DNA of 64,000 nt from Pseudomonas sp. PDNC002 (GCF_016919445.1 NZ_CP070356.1:1371501-1435500); one strand, 5' to 3'; counted from the first letter of the stretch, positions 20,413 through 30,649 are shown. Translations and numbers: made by a program. Notes: generated by a model not told the origin, from the sequence alone.

Positions 20413-21498
20413 ATGAACAACAAGACCCTGAACACCCTGCTGCGTGGCCTCGTCCTGGCCATGGGCCTTGGCGCCAGTCTCGGCGCCAGCGCCGCCGACC
20501 CGCTGAAGGTCGGCTTCGTCTATGTCGGCCCGGTGGGCGACCATGGCTGGACCTACCAGCACGAGATGGGCCGCCGCGAACTGGTGGAGCACTTCGGCGA
20601 CAAGGTGAAGACCAGCTTCGTCGAAAACGTCGCCGAGGGCGCCGACGCCGAGCGCGTCATCCGCAACATGGCCAAGGACGGTTACGACCTGGTGTTCACC
20701 ACGTCCTTCGGCTTCATGAATCCCACCGCCAAGGTAGCCCGACAGTTCCCCAAGGTCACCTTCGAGCACGCCACTGGCTACAAGCAGGACAAGAACCTCG
20801 GCACCTACCTGTCGCGTTCCTATGAGGGCCGCTACGTTGGCGGCTACCTCGCGTCGAAGATGACCAAGACCCACAAGATTGGCTACATCGCCTCCTTCCC
20901 CATCCCGGAGGTGATCCGCGACATCAATGCCATCCAGTTGGCGCTGAACAAATACGACCCGCAGGCCGAACTGAAAGTGATGTGGGTGAACACCTGGTTC
21001 GATCCGGGCAAGGAGGCCGACGCGGCCAACGCGCTGATCGACCAGGGCGTCGACGTGCTGTTCCAGCACACCGACAGCCCGGCGCCGATCCAGGCCGCCG
21101 AGCGCCGGGGTGTGTACGCCGTGGGCTACGCCTCGGACATGCAGCACTTCGGACCGAAGACCGTGCTGACTTCCATCGTCAACGACTGGGGCCCGCACTA
21201 CATCAAGTCGACCCAGGCGGTCATGGACGGCACCTGGAAGCCGCAGGACTTCTGGGGCGGGCTGGCCGAGGAGACCATCGTCCTGCCGCTCAACAAGGAC
21301 GTGCTACCCGCCGACGTGCAGGCGGAAGCGAGCAAGATCATCGCCGACATCAAGAGCGGTGCGTTCCACCCTTTCACCGGCCCGATCAAGGACCAGAGCG
21401 GCAAGGAGCGCTTCGCCGCCGGCGTGAAGGCGACCAACGCCGACCTGGCCTCGATGGACTATTACGTCGACGGCATCAAGGCCGACCTGCCCAAGTAA
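20413..21498 (+). CDS. BMP-family (PnrA/Med type) ABC transporter substrate-binding protein
   Basis: 361 residues from the ATG at 20413 with AGGAG upstream. A signal peptide (about residues 1-26, ending GASA) precedes a Med/BMP domain with FVYVGPVGDHGWTYQHE, FTTSFGFMNPT, YVGGYLASKM and GYIASFPIPEV. BMP proteins bind purine nucleosides or nucleobases for ABC import. No ATPase or permease gene adjoins, so its transporter partners must be encoded elsewhere. It lies upstream of an oxygenase and an adenine deaminase, which suggests a purine-type ligand. Confidence 0.9.
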   Translation: MNNKTLNTLLRGLVLAMGLGASLGASAADPLKVGFVYVGPVGDHGWTYQHEMGRRELVEHFGDKVKTSFVENVAEGADAERVIRNMAKDGYDLVFTTSFGFMNPTAKVARQFPKVTFEHATGYKQDKNLGTYLSRSYEGRYVGGYLASKMTKTHKIGYIASFPIPEVIRDINAIQLALNKYDPQAELKVMWVNTWFDPGKEADAANALIDQGVDVLFQHTDSPAPIQAAERRGVYAVGYASDMQHFGPKTVLTSIVNDWGPHYIKSTQAVMDGTWKPQDFWGGLAEETIVLPLNKDVLPADVQAEASKIIADIKSGAFHPFTGPIKDQSGKERFAAGVKATNADLASMDYYVDGIKADLPK

Positions 21499-21510
21499 AC
21501 CTGCGCCACG

Positions 21511-21537
21511 GTCCCTCTTCCAGGGGGAAGAGGGACT
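21511..21537 (+). terminator. Stem-loop after the BMP-protein gene
   Basis: GTCCCTCTTCC/GGAAGAGGGAC, a perfect 11-bp stem 13 bases after the stop, without a T-run. It resembles one end of the CCCTCTCCC/GGGAGAGGG repeat family and may attenuate transcription. Confidence 0.45.
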
Positions 21538-21666
21538 GATCGGCGCAGAATGACCCCAGTTGCCAGCCGGCACCGCCTGCCCCTTGTCGTTGCGGAAGAA
21601 GGCCGGGGCTGGCGCGAACATCCAATCGAAGACAGTCGCTCCCGCCCGGAGCCAGCGAGAACGCCC

Positions 21667-22629
21667 ATGGACCGCTTACCCATCATCGACATCGCCCCGC
21701 TCTACGGCCGCGACGAAGCCGCCTGGCCCGAGGTGGCCCGGCAGATAGACAGCGCCTGCCGCGAGTGGGGGTTCTTCTACATCAAGGGCCATCCGCTGTC
21801 GGCCGCGCGTTTCGACGCGCTGCTGCACGCGGCCAAGGTCTTCTTCGCCCAGCCGGCCGAAGAGAAGCTGAAGATCGATATCACCCAGAGCCCCAACCAT
21901 CGGGGCTACGGGGCAATCGCCACCGAGCAGCTCGATCCTGCGCTGCCCAGCGATTTCAAGGAAACCTTCGACATGGCCCTGAACCTGCCGCCTGAGCATC
22001 CCGACGTGCTGGCCGGCAAGTCGTTCTACGGCCCCAACCGCCACCCCGACCAGCCGGGCTGGGAGGCGTTGCTGGAAGCGCATTACGCGGACATGCAGGA
22101 ACTGGCCAAGACCGTGCTGCGCGCCCTGGCCATTGCCCTGGGCATCGACCGCGACTTCTTCGACCGGCGCTTCGTCCAGCCGGTCAGCGTGTTCCGCATG
22201 ATCCACTACCCGCCGGCCGCCGCCCGCCAGAGCAGCGACCAACCCGGCGCCGGCGCGCACACCGACTACGGCTGCGTGACCCTGCTCTATCAGGACGACG
22301 CCGGCGGCCTGCAGGTGCAGAACCGCCAGGGCCAGTGGATCGACGCGCCGCCGATTGCCGGCACCTTCGTGGTCAACATCGGCGACATGATGGCGCGCTG
22401 GAGCAACGACCGGTACCGCTCCACCCCGCACCGGGTCATCAGTCCGGAGGGCGTGGACCGCTACTCCATGCCGTTCTTCGCCGAGCCGCACATGGACACC
22501 ACCATCGAGTGCCTGCCAGGCTGCTTCGACGAAGGCAATCCGCCGAAGTACCCGCCGACTACCTGTGGCGACTGGCTGACGGCGCGCTTCGCGGCGACCT
22601 ATGCCTACCGGCGCGAGGAGGTGGCGTAG
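21667..22629 (+). CDS. 2-oxoglutarate/Fe(II)-dependent oxygenase (isopenicillin-N-synthase-like)
   Basis: 320 residues from ATG 21667; the frame stays open upstream to 21550, but the fold begins at RLPIIDIAPLYG. It has the N-terminal DIOX_N block (REWGFFYIKGHPLS) and iron ligands HTDYG (HxD) and TPHRV (distal His), followed by RYSMPFF (RxS, 2-oxoglutarate). The substrate is unknown; position between a BMP binding protein and adenine deaminase suggests a purine or a modified base. In P. aeruginosa I recall the same oxygenase-deaminase pair (PA0147-PA0148). Confidence 0.85.
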   Translation: MDRLPIIDIAPLYGRDEAAWPEVARQIDSACREWGFFYIKGHPLSAARFDALLHAAKVFFAQPAEEKLKIDITQSPNHRGYGAIATEQLDPALPSDFKETFDMALNLPPEHPDVLAGKSFYGPNRHPDQPGWEALLEAHYADMQELAKTVLRALAIALGIDRDFFDRRFVQPVSVFRMIHYPPAAARQSSDQPGAGAHTDYGCVTLLYQDDAGGLQVQNRQGQWIDAPPIAGTFVVNIGDMMARWSNDRYRSTPHRVISPEGVDRYSMPFFAEPHMDTTIECLPGCFDEGNPPKYPPTTCGDWLTARFAATYAYRREEVA

Positions 22630-22721
22630 GCAGTCGGCGGGTTGGGAACCCGCGCACTCCATCGGCACGAGTCCCTGCACGCCGCCCGAGCCATGCGATA
22701 ATTCCCGCGATTGCCTGATAA

Positions 22722-23684
<963 letters not shown>

Positions 23685-24001
23685 GGGTTTGGCTCCGCAG
23701 CGGGCCTTTCCCCTCACCCCAGCGCTGGCTACGCGCCCCGCTCATAGGGAGAGGGGGCCGTCCTCTACCAGCCGAAGATGCCGCCGTGATCCGTATACGT
23801 CGCTCGGCGGATATCGCATCGGGCACAAGAGTCACCCGTCGCGCCGATCCGTCCCCTCTCCCTTTGGGAGAGGGTGAGGGTAGCGCCCAGCACCGCCCTC
23901 CTCCCGGAATGCCCGTCCCCCCATCTGACGCCCGCGACCTTTCACGCCGGGACTGCTAACCCTATAAGTGCGCCTCCCACTTCTTCGCGAGGAAGCACGA
24001 C
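23685..24001. other. Intergenic: palindromic element copy only
   Basis: Occupied by a repeat copy (23711-23880); the last 120 bases show only the GAGGAAG ribosome site of the next gene. Confidence 0.6.
23711..23880. repeat. CCCTCACCC...GGGTGAGGG palindromic element, copy 2
   Basis: Left end CCCTCACCCCAGCGCTGGC then GGGAGAGGGGGCCGT; right end GTCCCCTCTCCCTTTGGGAG then AGGGTGAGGG. The left end carries an inserted TACGCGCCCCGCT variant also found, inverted, in the copy at 49455-49585. Confidence 0.75.
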
Positions 24002-24682
24002 ATGAACAGAATCGTCGCCATCACCGGTGGTTTCGGGCACCTGGGCAGCGTGGTCGGGCAGGCGTTCGCCGATGCCGGCTGGCAGGTCGCTCTGCTGGAC
24101 CGCGCCGTCAGTCCGCGTTATCCACAAGCCGGGGCACTGTCCGTTGGCAGCGTCGATCTCACCGACCCGACCGCCGCCCGCGCCGCGCTGGATCAGGTCA
24201 ACCAGCACTTCGGCGCGCTGGATGCGCTGATCAACGTGGCCGGCGGCTTCCACTGGGAAACCCTGGCCGACGGCGACGTCGACACCTGGGACCTGATGTA
24301 CCGCATCAACCTGCGCACCGCTGTGGTGTCCAGCCAGGCCGCGCTGGCGCATCTGAAGGCGCGTGGCCGCGGGCGCATCCTCAACATCGCGGCGGCCGCC
24401 GCCACCCGTGCGGCGCTGGGGATGGGTGCCTATGCCGCGTCCAAGGCCGGCGTCATGCGCCTCACCGAGGCTCTGGCGGAAGAGCTGAAGGATGCGCGGA
24501 TTACCGTCAATGCGCTGATGCCGAGCATCATCGATACCCCGCAGAACCGCGCCGACATGCCCGAGGCCGAGTTCGACCGCTGGGTGCGTCCGGAGCAGTT
24601 GGCGGCGACCTTGCTGTTCCTTGCCTCGGACAACGCGGCGGCGATTACCGGCGCGTGTATCCCGGTTACTGGGCGCGTCTGA
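24002..24682 (+). CDS. Short-chain dehydrogenase/reductase (SDR)
   Basis: 226 residues. Nucleotide-binding motif TGGFGHLG at residues 8-15, NVAGG near 79, catalytic YAASK near 146 with an upstream alanine-rich segment where the catalytic Ser is expected (NIAAAAATRAALG), and MPSIIDTPQNR near 180. The usual catalytic Ser before YxxxK is not obvious in that Ala/Thr-rich stretch; a Thr may substitute. The substrate is unknown. It precedes the AEC transporter by 87 bases. Confidence 0.85.
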   Translation: MNRIVAITGGFGHLGSVVGQAFADAGWQVALLDRAVSPRYPQAGALSVGSVDLTDPTAARAALDQVNQHFGALDALINVAGGFHWETLADGDVDTWDLMYRINLRTAVVSSQAALAHLKARGRGRILNIAAAAATRAALGMGAYAASKAGVMRLTEALAEELKDARITVNALMPSIIDTPQNRADMPEAEFDRWVRPEQLAATLLFLASDNAAAITGACIPVTGRV

Positions 24683-24769
24683 CTCGCGGTATTCGACCGA
24701 GGACGTATTGGACGGTGGTGGCCTTCGCCCCTATGCTCACCGGCCGTTCCACTGCCTGGTTGCGTCGCC

Positions 24770-25699
24770 ATGTTCCACGTCCTGTCCGTCGTCCTGCCGA
24801 TCTTCGCGCTGATCCTGGTGGGCTGGCTGTGCCGGCGCAGCAACCGCCTCGGCCCGCAGGCGGCGTCGGAGGTGAACAAGTTGGTGGTCTGGCTGTGCCT
24901 GCCGGCACTGCTGTTCAAGGTCACCGCCACCGCGACCTGGGCAGAAATCTGGCAGCCGGGCTTCCTCGCAGCCTTCACCGGCGGGTGCCTGCTGGTGTTT
25001 TTCGCCACGTTGATCTGGCGCCTGATGCAGGGCCGCCCATTGCCGGCGGCGAGCATCGACGGGCTCAGCGCTTCCTATGCCAACACCGGTTACATGGGCA
25101 TCCCGTTGTGCCTGCTGGTGTTTGGCCAGGACGGCCTGGAGCCGGCGTTGATCGCTTCCTTGCTGGTGGTCTGCGTGCTGTTCGCCATCTCGGTAGTCTT
25201 CATTGAGGTCGGTCTGCAGACCGAGAAACACATCGGCCGCGCCGTGTGGGTGGTGACCAAGGCGCTGGGCAAGAACCCGCTGGTGGTGTCGCCGATCATC
25301 GGCGGGCTGTGGGCGGTGACCGGCATCGGCCTGCCGGCGCCGCTGCTGCACTTCCTCGACCTGCTGGCTGCCGCCACCACGCCGTGCGCGCTGGTGTCCC
25401 TGGGCCTGTTCCTGGCCCAGCGCCAGGAGGGCGAGCAGGTCGGCGCCTGGCCGCTGGTAGCGATCAAGCTGATCGGCCAGCCGCTGCTTACCGGTTTCCT
25501 CGCCTACAAGGTCTTCGACCTGCCGCCGCTGTGGGCCGATTCGGCGCTGCTGCTCAGTGCGCTGCCTACCGGCACCGGGCCGTTCATGCTCGCCGAGTAC
25601 TACCAGCGCGAGGCGGCGGTGGTGTCGCGGAGCATTCTGCTGTCCACCCTCGGCTCGCTGGTGACCCTGTCGCTGTGCCTGCTGTGGATCGCGCGATAG
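24770..25699 (+). CDS. AEC-family (auxin efflux carrier-like) transporter
   Basis: 309 residues, about ten membrane helices, matching the AEC family (malonate/organic-acid permeases). Typical features: the N-terminal VLPIFALILVGWL, NKLVVWLCLPALLF near 45, and ANTGYMGIPLCLLVFG near 105, the conserved NxGxxG region. The C-terminal half repeats the fold (SALPTGTGPFMLAEYY). The substrate is unknown. Transcription continues toward a repeat copy and an opposing terminator. Confidence 0.85.
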   Translation: MFHVLSVVLPIFALILVGWLCRRSNRLGPQAASEVNKLVVWLCLPALLFKVTATATWAEIWQPGFLAAFTGGCLLVFFATLIWRLMQGRPLPAASIDGLSASYANTGYMGIPLCLLVFGQDGLEPALIASLLVVCVLFAISVVFIEVGLQTEKHIGRAVWVVTKALGKNPLVVSPIIGGLWAVTGIGLPAPLLHFLDLLAAATTPCALVSLGLFLAQRQEGEQVGAWPLVAIKLIGQPLLTGFLAYKVFDLPPLWADSALLLSALPTGTGPFMLAEYYQREAAVVSRSILLSTLGSLVTLSLCLLWIAR

Positions 25700-25745
25700 C
25701 AGTACGAGCCGTGAATTCTTTCGGCTAAACCCGTGCCGTGCTTCC

Positions 25746-25921
25746 CCCTCACCCCAGCCCTCTCCCTCAGGGAGAGGGGGCTGTCCGTGCCGGCTGATAC
25801 CGGGACTTTCTCCTGTGTTGAATGACCGATCTTCCGCAGGGAGAGTTAACTCTCGGGGCCGGCTGACTTCCTCCTGCTCCAAACGGTCCCCTCTCCCTCA
25901 GGGAGAGGGCTAGGGTGAGGG
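25746..25921. repeat. CCCTCACCC...GGGTGAGGG palindromic element, copy 3
   Basis: CCCTCACCCCAGCCCTCTCC at the left and GGGAGAGGGCTAGGGTGAGG at the right, each forming a CCCTCTCCC/GGGAGAGGG hairpin. The interior also contains the small palindrome GAGAGTTAACTCTC. Confidence 0.8.
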
Positions 25922-25964
25922 CCGACCCGAGCGCCGACACTTCCCGTGGGAACGGGCCACCATA

Positions 25965-26002
25965 AAAAAAACGGACCAACCCTCGGGAGAAGGCGGTCCG
26001 TC
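25965..26002 (-). terminator. Intrinsic terminator of the APC permease / N-demethylase operon
   Basis: On the - strand: ACGGACCGCCTTCTCCCGAG then GGTTGGTCCGT followed by TTTTTTT. Stem ACGGACC/GGTCCGT plus partial inner pairing, about 90 bases after the permease stop. Confidence 0.8.
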
Positions 26003-26091
26003 GCGCAAACGCAGGGGAGCGTCACCGGGAATAGGTGGCGCTCCAGACGCAGCCCCTCAGGCGTATGGCCCGAATTGCGTCAACGTTGCGA

Positions 26092-27621
26092 TCAAGCCGG
26101 TTCGGTCAGCGCGCCCGCAGCGCGCACGGATGGTTGGCGGCGGGAAATCCGGTGGGCGTCGCCCGCTGGCGCAGTGCCCTTGTCGTAGGGCTTGGCCAGC
26201 AGCATGTAGAGCAGGCCGGCGCCGAGCACGATCACCGTGGTGAGGATCATCGAGTAGTTCATGTACCAGGGCGCGTCCGGGGTGCGCGGCCAGACCATAT
26301 TGGTGATCGCCGCCACGCCATAGAGCAGCGCCGCCACATTCACCGGCACGCCCCACTTGCCCAGGGTGAACTGGCCGCCCGGTGCCCAGCCCTTGGCGCG
26401 GGCGATCAGTGCGGCGACGACGATCAGCTGGAACGCGATGTAGATGCCGATCGCGGCGAAGCCGACGATGGTGGCCACGGCGTCGGCCATGAACAGGCCC
26501 AGGCAGACGATGGCTGCCGGCATCACACCCGCCACCATCAGCGCAACGGCCGGTACGTGGTTGCTGTTGAGCTTCGACAGGGCCTTGCTGCCGACGATCA
26601 TCTCGTCGCGGGCATAGGCGAACAGCAGGCGGCTGGCGGCGGCCTGCAGGCTCAGCACGCAGGACACGAACGACACCATCACCACCGCCATCACCAGCTT
26701 CGAGCCTACCGGACCGAAGGCATTGGCAAGTATGGTGGTCACCGGGTCGGTGTCTTCGCCGTTGATCACGCGCTGGATATCCGGCACCGAGAGGATCAGC
26801 GCCAGGCAGGCGAACATCGCCGCCGCACCACCGATGTAGATGGTCATGCGCATGGTCTTGGGGATCATCTTGCCGGGGTTCGGGGTTTCCTCGGCGACGT
26901 CACCGCAGGCTTCGAAGCCGTAGTACTGGAACAGACCGGCCAGCGATGCGGCGAGGAAGGCCGGCCAGTAGCTGCCATCGACCTTGATGTCGAAGGTGTT
27001 GAACAACACGCTGAAGTCGTTGTGGCGCTCGAAGATCAGCAGGTAGCCGCCCACCAGCAGCGCACCGCCCAGCTCGCAGATGAAGCCGAACATGGCGACG
27101 CGGGCGAGCAGCTTGGTGCCGGACAGGTTGAGCACGGTGGACAGGGCGATCAGGCCCAGGGCGATGCCGATGGCGGCGTTGCCGTGCATCTCGAAGCCGA
27201 GCATGGCGGCCATGTACGGACTGGCGCCCACCGCGATGCCGGCGATGGAGGTACACAGCGCCCAGGCATACACCCAGCCGACCATCCACGCCCAGCGTTT
27301 GCCCACCAGGCGACGGGCCCAGGGGTAGACGCCCCCGGAGATGGGGAATTGCGAGACCACTTCGCAGAACACCAGGCACACCAGCAGCTGGCCCAGGCCG
27401 ATCAGCAGGTAGGTCCAGAACATCGGCGGACCACCAGCGGCCAGGCACAGGCCGAACAGGGTGTAGACGCCGACGACCGGCGACAGGTAGGTGAAGCCCA
27501 GGGAGAAGTTCTCCCACAGGCCCATGCTGCGTTCGAAGTTGGAGCTGTAGCCGAGGGCAGCGAGCTGCTCGGCGTCTTGATCGGTAACGCCAGCGGCACG
27601 CTTGGCAGGGGACCCACTCAT
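26092..27621 (-). CDS. APC-superfamily amino acid/amine permease
   Basis: 509 residues, about twelve helices. APC motifs: NFSLGFTYLSPVVGVYTLF in helix 1, FPISGGVYPWARRLVG near residue 95 (consensus region after helix 2), and the helix 6 region GLFQYYGFEACGDVAEETPNPGK. The relatives I can name carry amino acids, choline, GABA or ethanolamine. It is the last gene of the DUF3445 N-demethylase operon (108 bases after it), so it most likely imports the methylated amine or amino acid that the enzyme attacks. A strong terminator follows. Confidence 0.85.
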   Translation of the reverse strand: MSGSPAKRAAGVTDQDAEQLAALGYSSNFERSMGLWENFSLGFTYLSPVVGVYTLFGLCLAAGGPPMFWTYLLIGLGQLLVCLVFCEVVSQFPISGGVYPWARRLVGKRWAWMVGWVYAWALCTSIAGIAVGASPYMAAMLGFEMHGNAAIGIALGLIALSTVLNLSGTKLLARVAMFGFICELGGALLVGGYLLIFERHNDFSVLFNTFDIKVDGSYWPAFLAASLAGLFQYYGFEACGDVAEETPNPGKMIPKTMRMTIYIGGAAAMFACLALILSVPDIQRVINGEDTDPVTTILANAFGPVGSKLVMAVVMVSFVSCVLSLQAAASRLLFAYARDEMIVGSKALSKLNSNHVPAVALMVAGVMPAAIVCLGLFMADAVATIVGFAAIGIYIAFQLIVVAALIARAKGWAPGGQFTLGKWGVPVNVAALLYGVAAITNMVWPRTPDAPWYMNYSMILTTVIVLGAGLLYMLLAKPYDKGTAPAGDAHRISRRQPSVRAAGALTEPA

Positions 27622-27729
27622 CGTTGTTTCCTCTCAGGGGGTTGATGGGCAGAAGGCAATCGTCCGGCGGGCCTCACGACGCCCGCCGGTTCCCTTTTCG
27701 GGTTGGTTTTTATGTGTGCGAAGCGACGA

Positions 27730-28746
27730 TCACTGGCCGTCGTCGTACTGCGAGAGCCACTCCACCGCTTGCGGGTGGTAGCGGGTGAAGCCCTTGTAGT
27801 CGACCAGTTCCTGGTTGAGGGACTTGAGCACGCGGTGCATGCGCTTGGCCCACGCCGGGTTGGTGGCGATGTCTTCCAGGCTCAGCAGGTAGGTGCGGAT
27901 CGGGAACACGATGGCGTTGCTGCGCGGCAGACGGTGCAGCGGTTGGAGTTCGATGCGCAAGTAGACCTTTTTCCCGGCGTTCTCGGCGGTCACCGTGGTG
28001 CGGTCCGGCGCCCACTCGGGCAGGGACTCGGCGGAGACGTCCAGGCGCGGGTTGACCGTCAGCGACCAGTTCAGGCGGCGCACCGGGTGGCCGTTGCGCA
28101 GGCGCAGGAGGAACTTCAGCGCGCGATCGAGCATGCCGGTTTCCTTCACCAGCGGCACCGGGCCGTGGAACTCGTGCCAGGCCATGCCGAGGTTGAAGCG
28201 CAGCGAATAGTCGGCGCGCTGGGTGGCGATGCCCGCGCCCCAGTACAGGGTGCCGTCACGCTCTTCCTGCAATACCCAGTCGCCCTGGGCCTGGCGGGTG
28301 ACGTACTCCATCGGCTCGTAGGGCAGGGTCGACGGATCACCGAAGGTGAAGGTGTCGTCGATGTTCAGCAGCTTGTTGGTCCAGTGCCAGCGGGTGCCGT
28401 CCTTCTCCAGGGAGAAGTACTCCGGGTAGTCCTTGGCGTAGGACTCCATGATCAGTTCGAGCAGGTCCCACTGCGCCTCCATCATGTGCGGCGCGGAGAC
28501 GTAGTGCATGCCCGGGTCCTTCTCCAGGGTGATCGCACGGTCGCGGCACTCGCTGATGTAGTGCTCGTCGATGTCGAACACCGCGCGGAAGGCATCGGTG
28601 CCCACCGAGACGTGCGGCTCCAGGTTCATCGAGTACATGTACTCGTCGTCCGGGAAGGGCCAGGGCGCGCGGTCGATACAGGCCTGGCTGTTCGCGTAGG
28701 TGTAGTCGTCGCGGTAGGTTTCGTCGGGGCGGAATTGGATGGTCAT
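27730..28746 (-). CDS. Haem-dependent oxidative N-demethylase, PAS haem subunit (DUF3445)
   Basis: 338 residues from ATG 28746. It belongs to the DUF3445 family, the alpha subunit of haem-dependent oxidative N-demethylase (HODM of P. mendocina) and DmmD of dimethylamine monooxygenase: a PAS fold carrying haem where dimethylamine is oxidised to methylamine and formaldehyde. Family features include the opening FRPDETYRDDYTYANS, the central HWTNKLLNIDDTFTFGD, and the late NWSLTVNPRLDV and HRLPRSNAIVFPIRTYL, rich in conserved His/Arg. The operon reads small zinc-ribbon subunit, reductase, this subunit, permease. Dimethylamine is the reference substrate, but a different N-methyl compound is possible here. 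Confidence 0.88.
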   Translation of the reverse strand: MTIQFRPDETYRDDYTYANSQACIDRAPWPFPDDEYMYSMNLEPHVSVGTDAFRAVFDIDEHYISECRDRAITLEKDPGMHYVSAPHMMEAQWDLLELIMESYAKDYPEYFSLEKDGTRWHWTNKLLNIDDTFTFGDPSTLPYEPMEYVTRQAQGDWVLQEERDGTLYWGAGIATQRADYSLRFNLGMAWHEFHGPVPLVKETGMLDRALKFLLRLRNGHPVRRLNWSLTVNPRLDVSAESLPEWAPDRTTVTAENAGKKVYLRIELQPLHRLPRSNAIVFPIRTYLLSLEDIATNPAWAKRMHRVLKSLNQELVDYKGFTRYHPQAVEWLSQYDDGQ

Positions 28747-28760
28747 GTTCGTTCTCCGGC

Positions 28761-29729
28761 TCAGCAGTCGATGACCAGCCGCGAGCACTTGGCACGCGAC
28801 ACGCAGGGCATGATTTTCTTGTTGGCGGCCTTGTCCTCGTCGGACAGCCAGTCGTCGGTGTGGAGGATCTCGCCGTCCAGTTCGAGGACGTTGGTCTCGC
28901 ACATGCCGCAGGCGCCGCCGCGGCACAGGTACGGGATGTCGTGGCCGGCGGCCTCGGCGGCTTCCAGCAGGCTCTGGTCGGGCGACACATCGATCGTTGC
29001 GCCACTGCGTGCCAGGGTGACCTGGAACGCCTCGCCGACACTGCCCTGTTCGAGGAAGCGTTCGTAGTGGATGTGGCTGTCGGTCCAGCCGTGGGCGCGG
29101 GCGGCGTCGATCGTGCCCTGGATCATGCCCTCGGGGCCACAGACGTAGACGTCGCTGCCCAGTGGCCGGTCGGCCAGCACGGCGCTGATGTCCAGGCGCT
29201 CGCCGCGGTCGTCACGGTACAGGTGCACGGCATCGCCGTATTCGCGCAGCAGCTCTTCACCCAGGCGTGCGTGGGCGTCGCCGCGCACGGCCAGATGCAC
29301 TTCGAAGGGCGTGCCGCGCAGGCGCAGTTCGGCCAGCTGCGAGCACACCGGCGTGATGCCCACGCCGCCGGCAATGAACAGGTGCAGGCGCGCATGCTTG
29401 CTCAGCGGGAACAGGTTCACCGGGCGGAGGATTTCCAGCTCGTCGCCTTCCTTTACCACGTCATGCATGTGCTTCGAACCGCCACGGCCTTCTTCCACGC
29501 GGCGCACGGCGATCTGGTAGGCGCTGGCGTCGTAGGGCGAGCTCATCAGCGAGTAGGCGTTGCGGTAGGTGCCGCTGGCGTGGGGCATCAGCACCACGAC
29601 GTTGCTGCCGCCGGAGAACGGCGTCAGGTGCGCGCCGTCGGTGGAAGCCAGGGTGAAGCGCTTGATCTCCGGAGTCACCTGCTCGATGCGGGTGACACGG
29701 ACATTCAGGGTTCCGTTGGACTGGCTCAT
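28761..29729 (-). CDS. N-demethylase reductase subunit (FMN/NAD(P)H, 2Fe-2S)
   Basis: 322 residues from ATG 29729. It has a ferredoxin-NADP-reductase-type flavin domain (RNAYSLMSSPYD near 57), a nucleotide domain (IAGGVGITPVCSQLAEL near 117, VYVCGPEGMI near 195), and a C-terminal plant-type 2Fe-2S domain with CRGGACGMC near 268-276 and a fourth Cys about 30 residues on (IMPCVSRAKC). This is the dioxygenase-reductase layout that passes NADPH electrons to the haem subunit. Its start overlaps the preceding gene by four bases, and the haem subunit begins 14 bases after it. Confidence 0.9.
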   Translation of the reverse strand: MSQSNGTLNVRVTRIEQVTPEIKRFTLASTDGAHLTPFSGGSNVVVLMPHASGTYRNAYSLMSSPYDASAYQIAVRRVEEGRGGSKHMHDVVKEGDELEILRPVNLFPLSKHARLHLFIAGGVGITPVCSQLAELRLRGTPFEVHLAVRGDAHARLGEELLREYGDAVHLYRDDRGERLDISAVLADRPLGSDVYVCGPEGMIQGTIDAARAHGWTDSHIHYERFLEQGSVGEAFQVTLARSGATIDVSPDQSLLEAAEAAGHDIPYLCRGGACGMCETNVLELDGEILHTDDWLSDEDKAANKKIMPCVSRAKCSRLVIDC

Positions 29730-30325
29730 GTGTCGAGCTCCTCGGCTTCCGGCAGCTCGCCGGGGACTTCGGCGTCGGCCTTCACCGCCTGGAAGGCAGC
29801 GAGGCGGCGGGAGTAGTGGTCGCGGACCACCAGGGTGCGGGCGCAATGCGGGCAGTCGAAGACGCGTTGGGTAACGTTCTCGGTGTAGCCGTCGCAATGC
29901 ACGCACCAGACGCGACGGACGAAGGAGCCGGCGTGTTCGCGCAGCACTTCGTCCTTGTTCAGGTTGATTGCGTCGGCGGCCTGCATGGCGGTGCCGATGA
30001 AGCTCTCCGAGCCGGCCAGATACAGGCGGGTACCCATGCGTGACTGGCCGAGCAGGGCGTGCAGGTCGTCGACCAGCGCGCGGTTGCTCGGGTAGATCGT
30101 CAACTCCACGTCGGTGAGGTCGCGCAACGCGGCGAGGTGATCCTGCCCGGAGAAGGATTCGCGGGAATACAGCACGCGGATCGGCGCGCTGCGCGGCATC
30201 TCGGCGAGCAGACGGAGCATGGCGCCGCCGCCACTGCCCTGGCCGGCGATGATGTGGTGGTTGCCACCGGCGAGCGGACGCAACTGGTCGTAGACCGGCC
30301 GGCTCTTGATACCTGTGATGAGCAT
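29726..30325 (-). CDS. N-demethylase small subunit (DmmA-like, zinc-ribbon)
   Basis: 199 residues, first gene of the operon. A Rossmann-like N-terminal part (IIAGQGSGGGAMLRLL, then TRLYLAGSESFIG near 100) is followed by a four-cysteine ribbon: WCVHC at about 140-143 and DCPHC about 16 residues later. Proteins of this type accompany DUF3445 in dimethylamine monooxygenase operons. The exact role (flavin or structural subunit) is not settled from sequence. A sigma-54 promoter lies about 95 bases upstream. Confidence 0.78.
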   Translation of the reverse strand: MLITGIKSRPVYDQLRPLAGGNHHIIAGQGSGGGAMLRLLAEMPRSAPIRVLYSRESFSGQDHLAALRDLTDVELTIYPSNRALVDDLHALLGQSRMGTRLYLAGSESFIGTAMQAADAINLNKDEVLREHAGSFVRRVWCVHCDGYTENVTQRVFDCPHCARTLVVRDHYSRRLAAFQAVKADAEVPGELPEAEELDT

Positions 30326-30418
30326 TATTCTTGTGCCTCCAGAACTGCCGGCGCTCTCGTTGAGGAGCGCCAGCGCGATTCGAGGACCCGCGCACGGTCA
30401 CGGGTCGGAGATACACAG

Positions 30419-30434
30419 AGCACAGGCTGTGCCA
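30419..30434 (-). promoter_or_regulatory. Sigma-54 (-24/-12) promoter of the N-demethylase operon
   Basis: Read on the - strand: TGGCACAGCCTGTGCT, that is TGGCAC at -24 and TGC at -12 with exactly ten bases between GG and GC. Transcription should start near 30407, giving an ~80-base leader. It fits the sigma-54 activator gene encoded 0.8 kb away. Confidence 0.82.
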
Positions 30435-30598
30435 AATAGTTAAGTAATTGAAATTTAAAGAAAAAGTAAAATTACGAAATCAGAGGTGTAAGCAGAAATG
30501 ACAACGGCTGTAGGCAGGGATGCAGCGGTGGATTGTCGCAGGGGACTTCTGCCGGGCGTGGGTAAGCGGTGCGGTCGGGTGGTGAGGAAATAACATTT

Positions 30599-30622
30599 GT
30601 AGGAGCGAGCTTGCTCGCGAAC
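30599..30622. repeat. REP palindrome, single copy
   Basis: GTAGGAGCGAGCTTGCTCGC followed by GAAC, identical to the arms at 18357 and 18593. Confidence 0.85.
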
Positions 30623-30649
30623 CTCGCCGTACCTCGGTGCCTGCGGCTG

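Larger units (their letters stand above)
25700..26091. other. Intergenic: repeat copy 3 and terminator
   Basis: Contains a palindromic element (25746-25921) and the terminator of the opposing permease gene (25965-26002). No gene is seen. Confidence 0.6.

Noticed and set aside
26035-27645. 536-codon + strand frame antisense to the APC permease
   Set aside because: His/Gln/Arg-rich shadow of a membrane protein gene; no domain and no matching operon.
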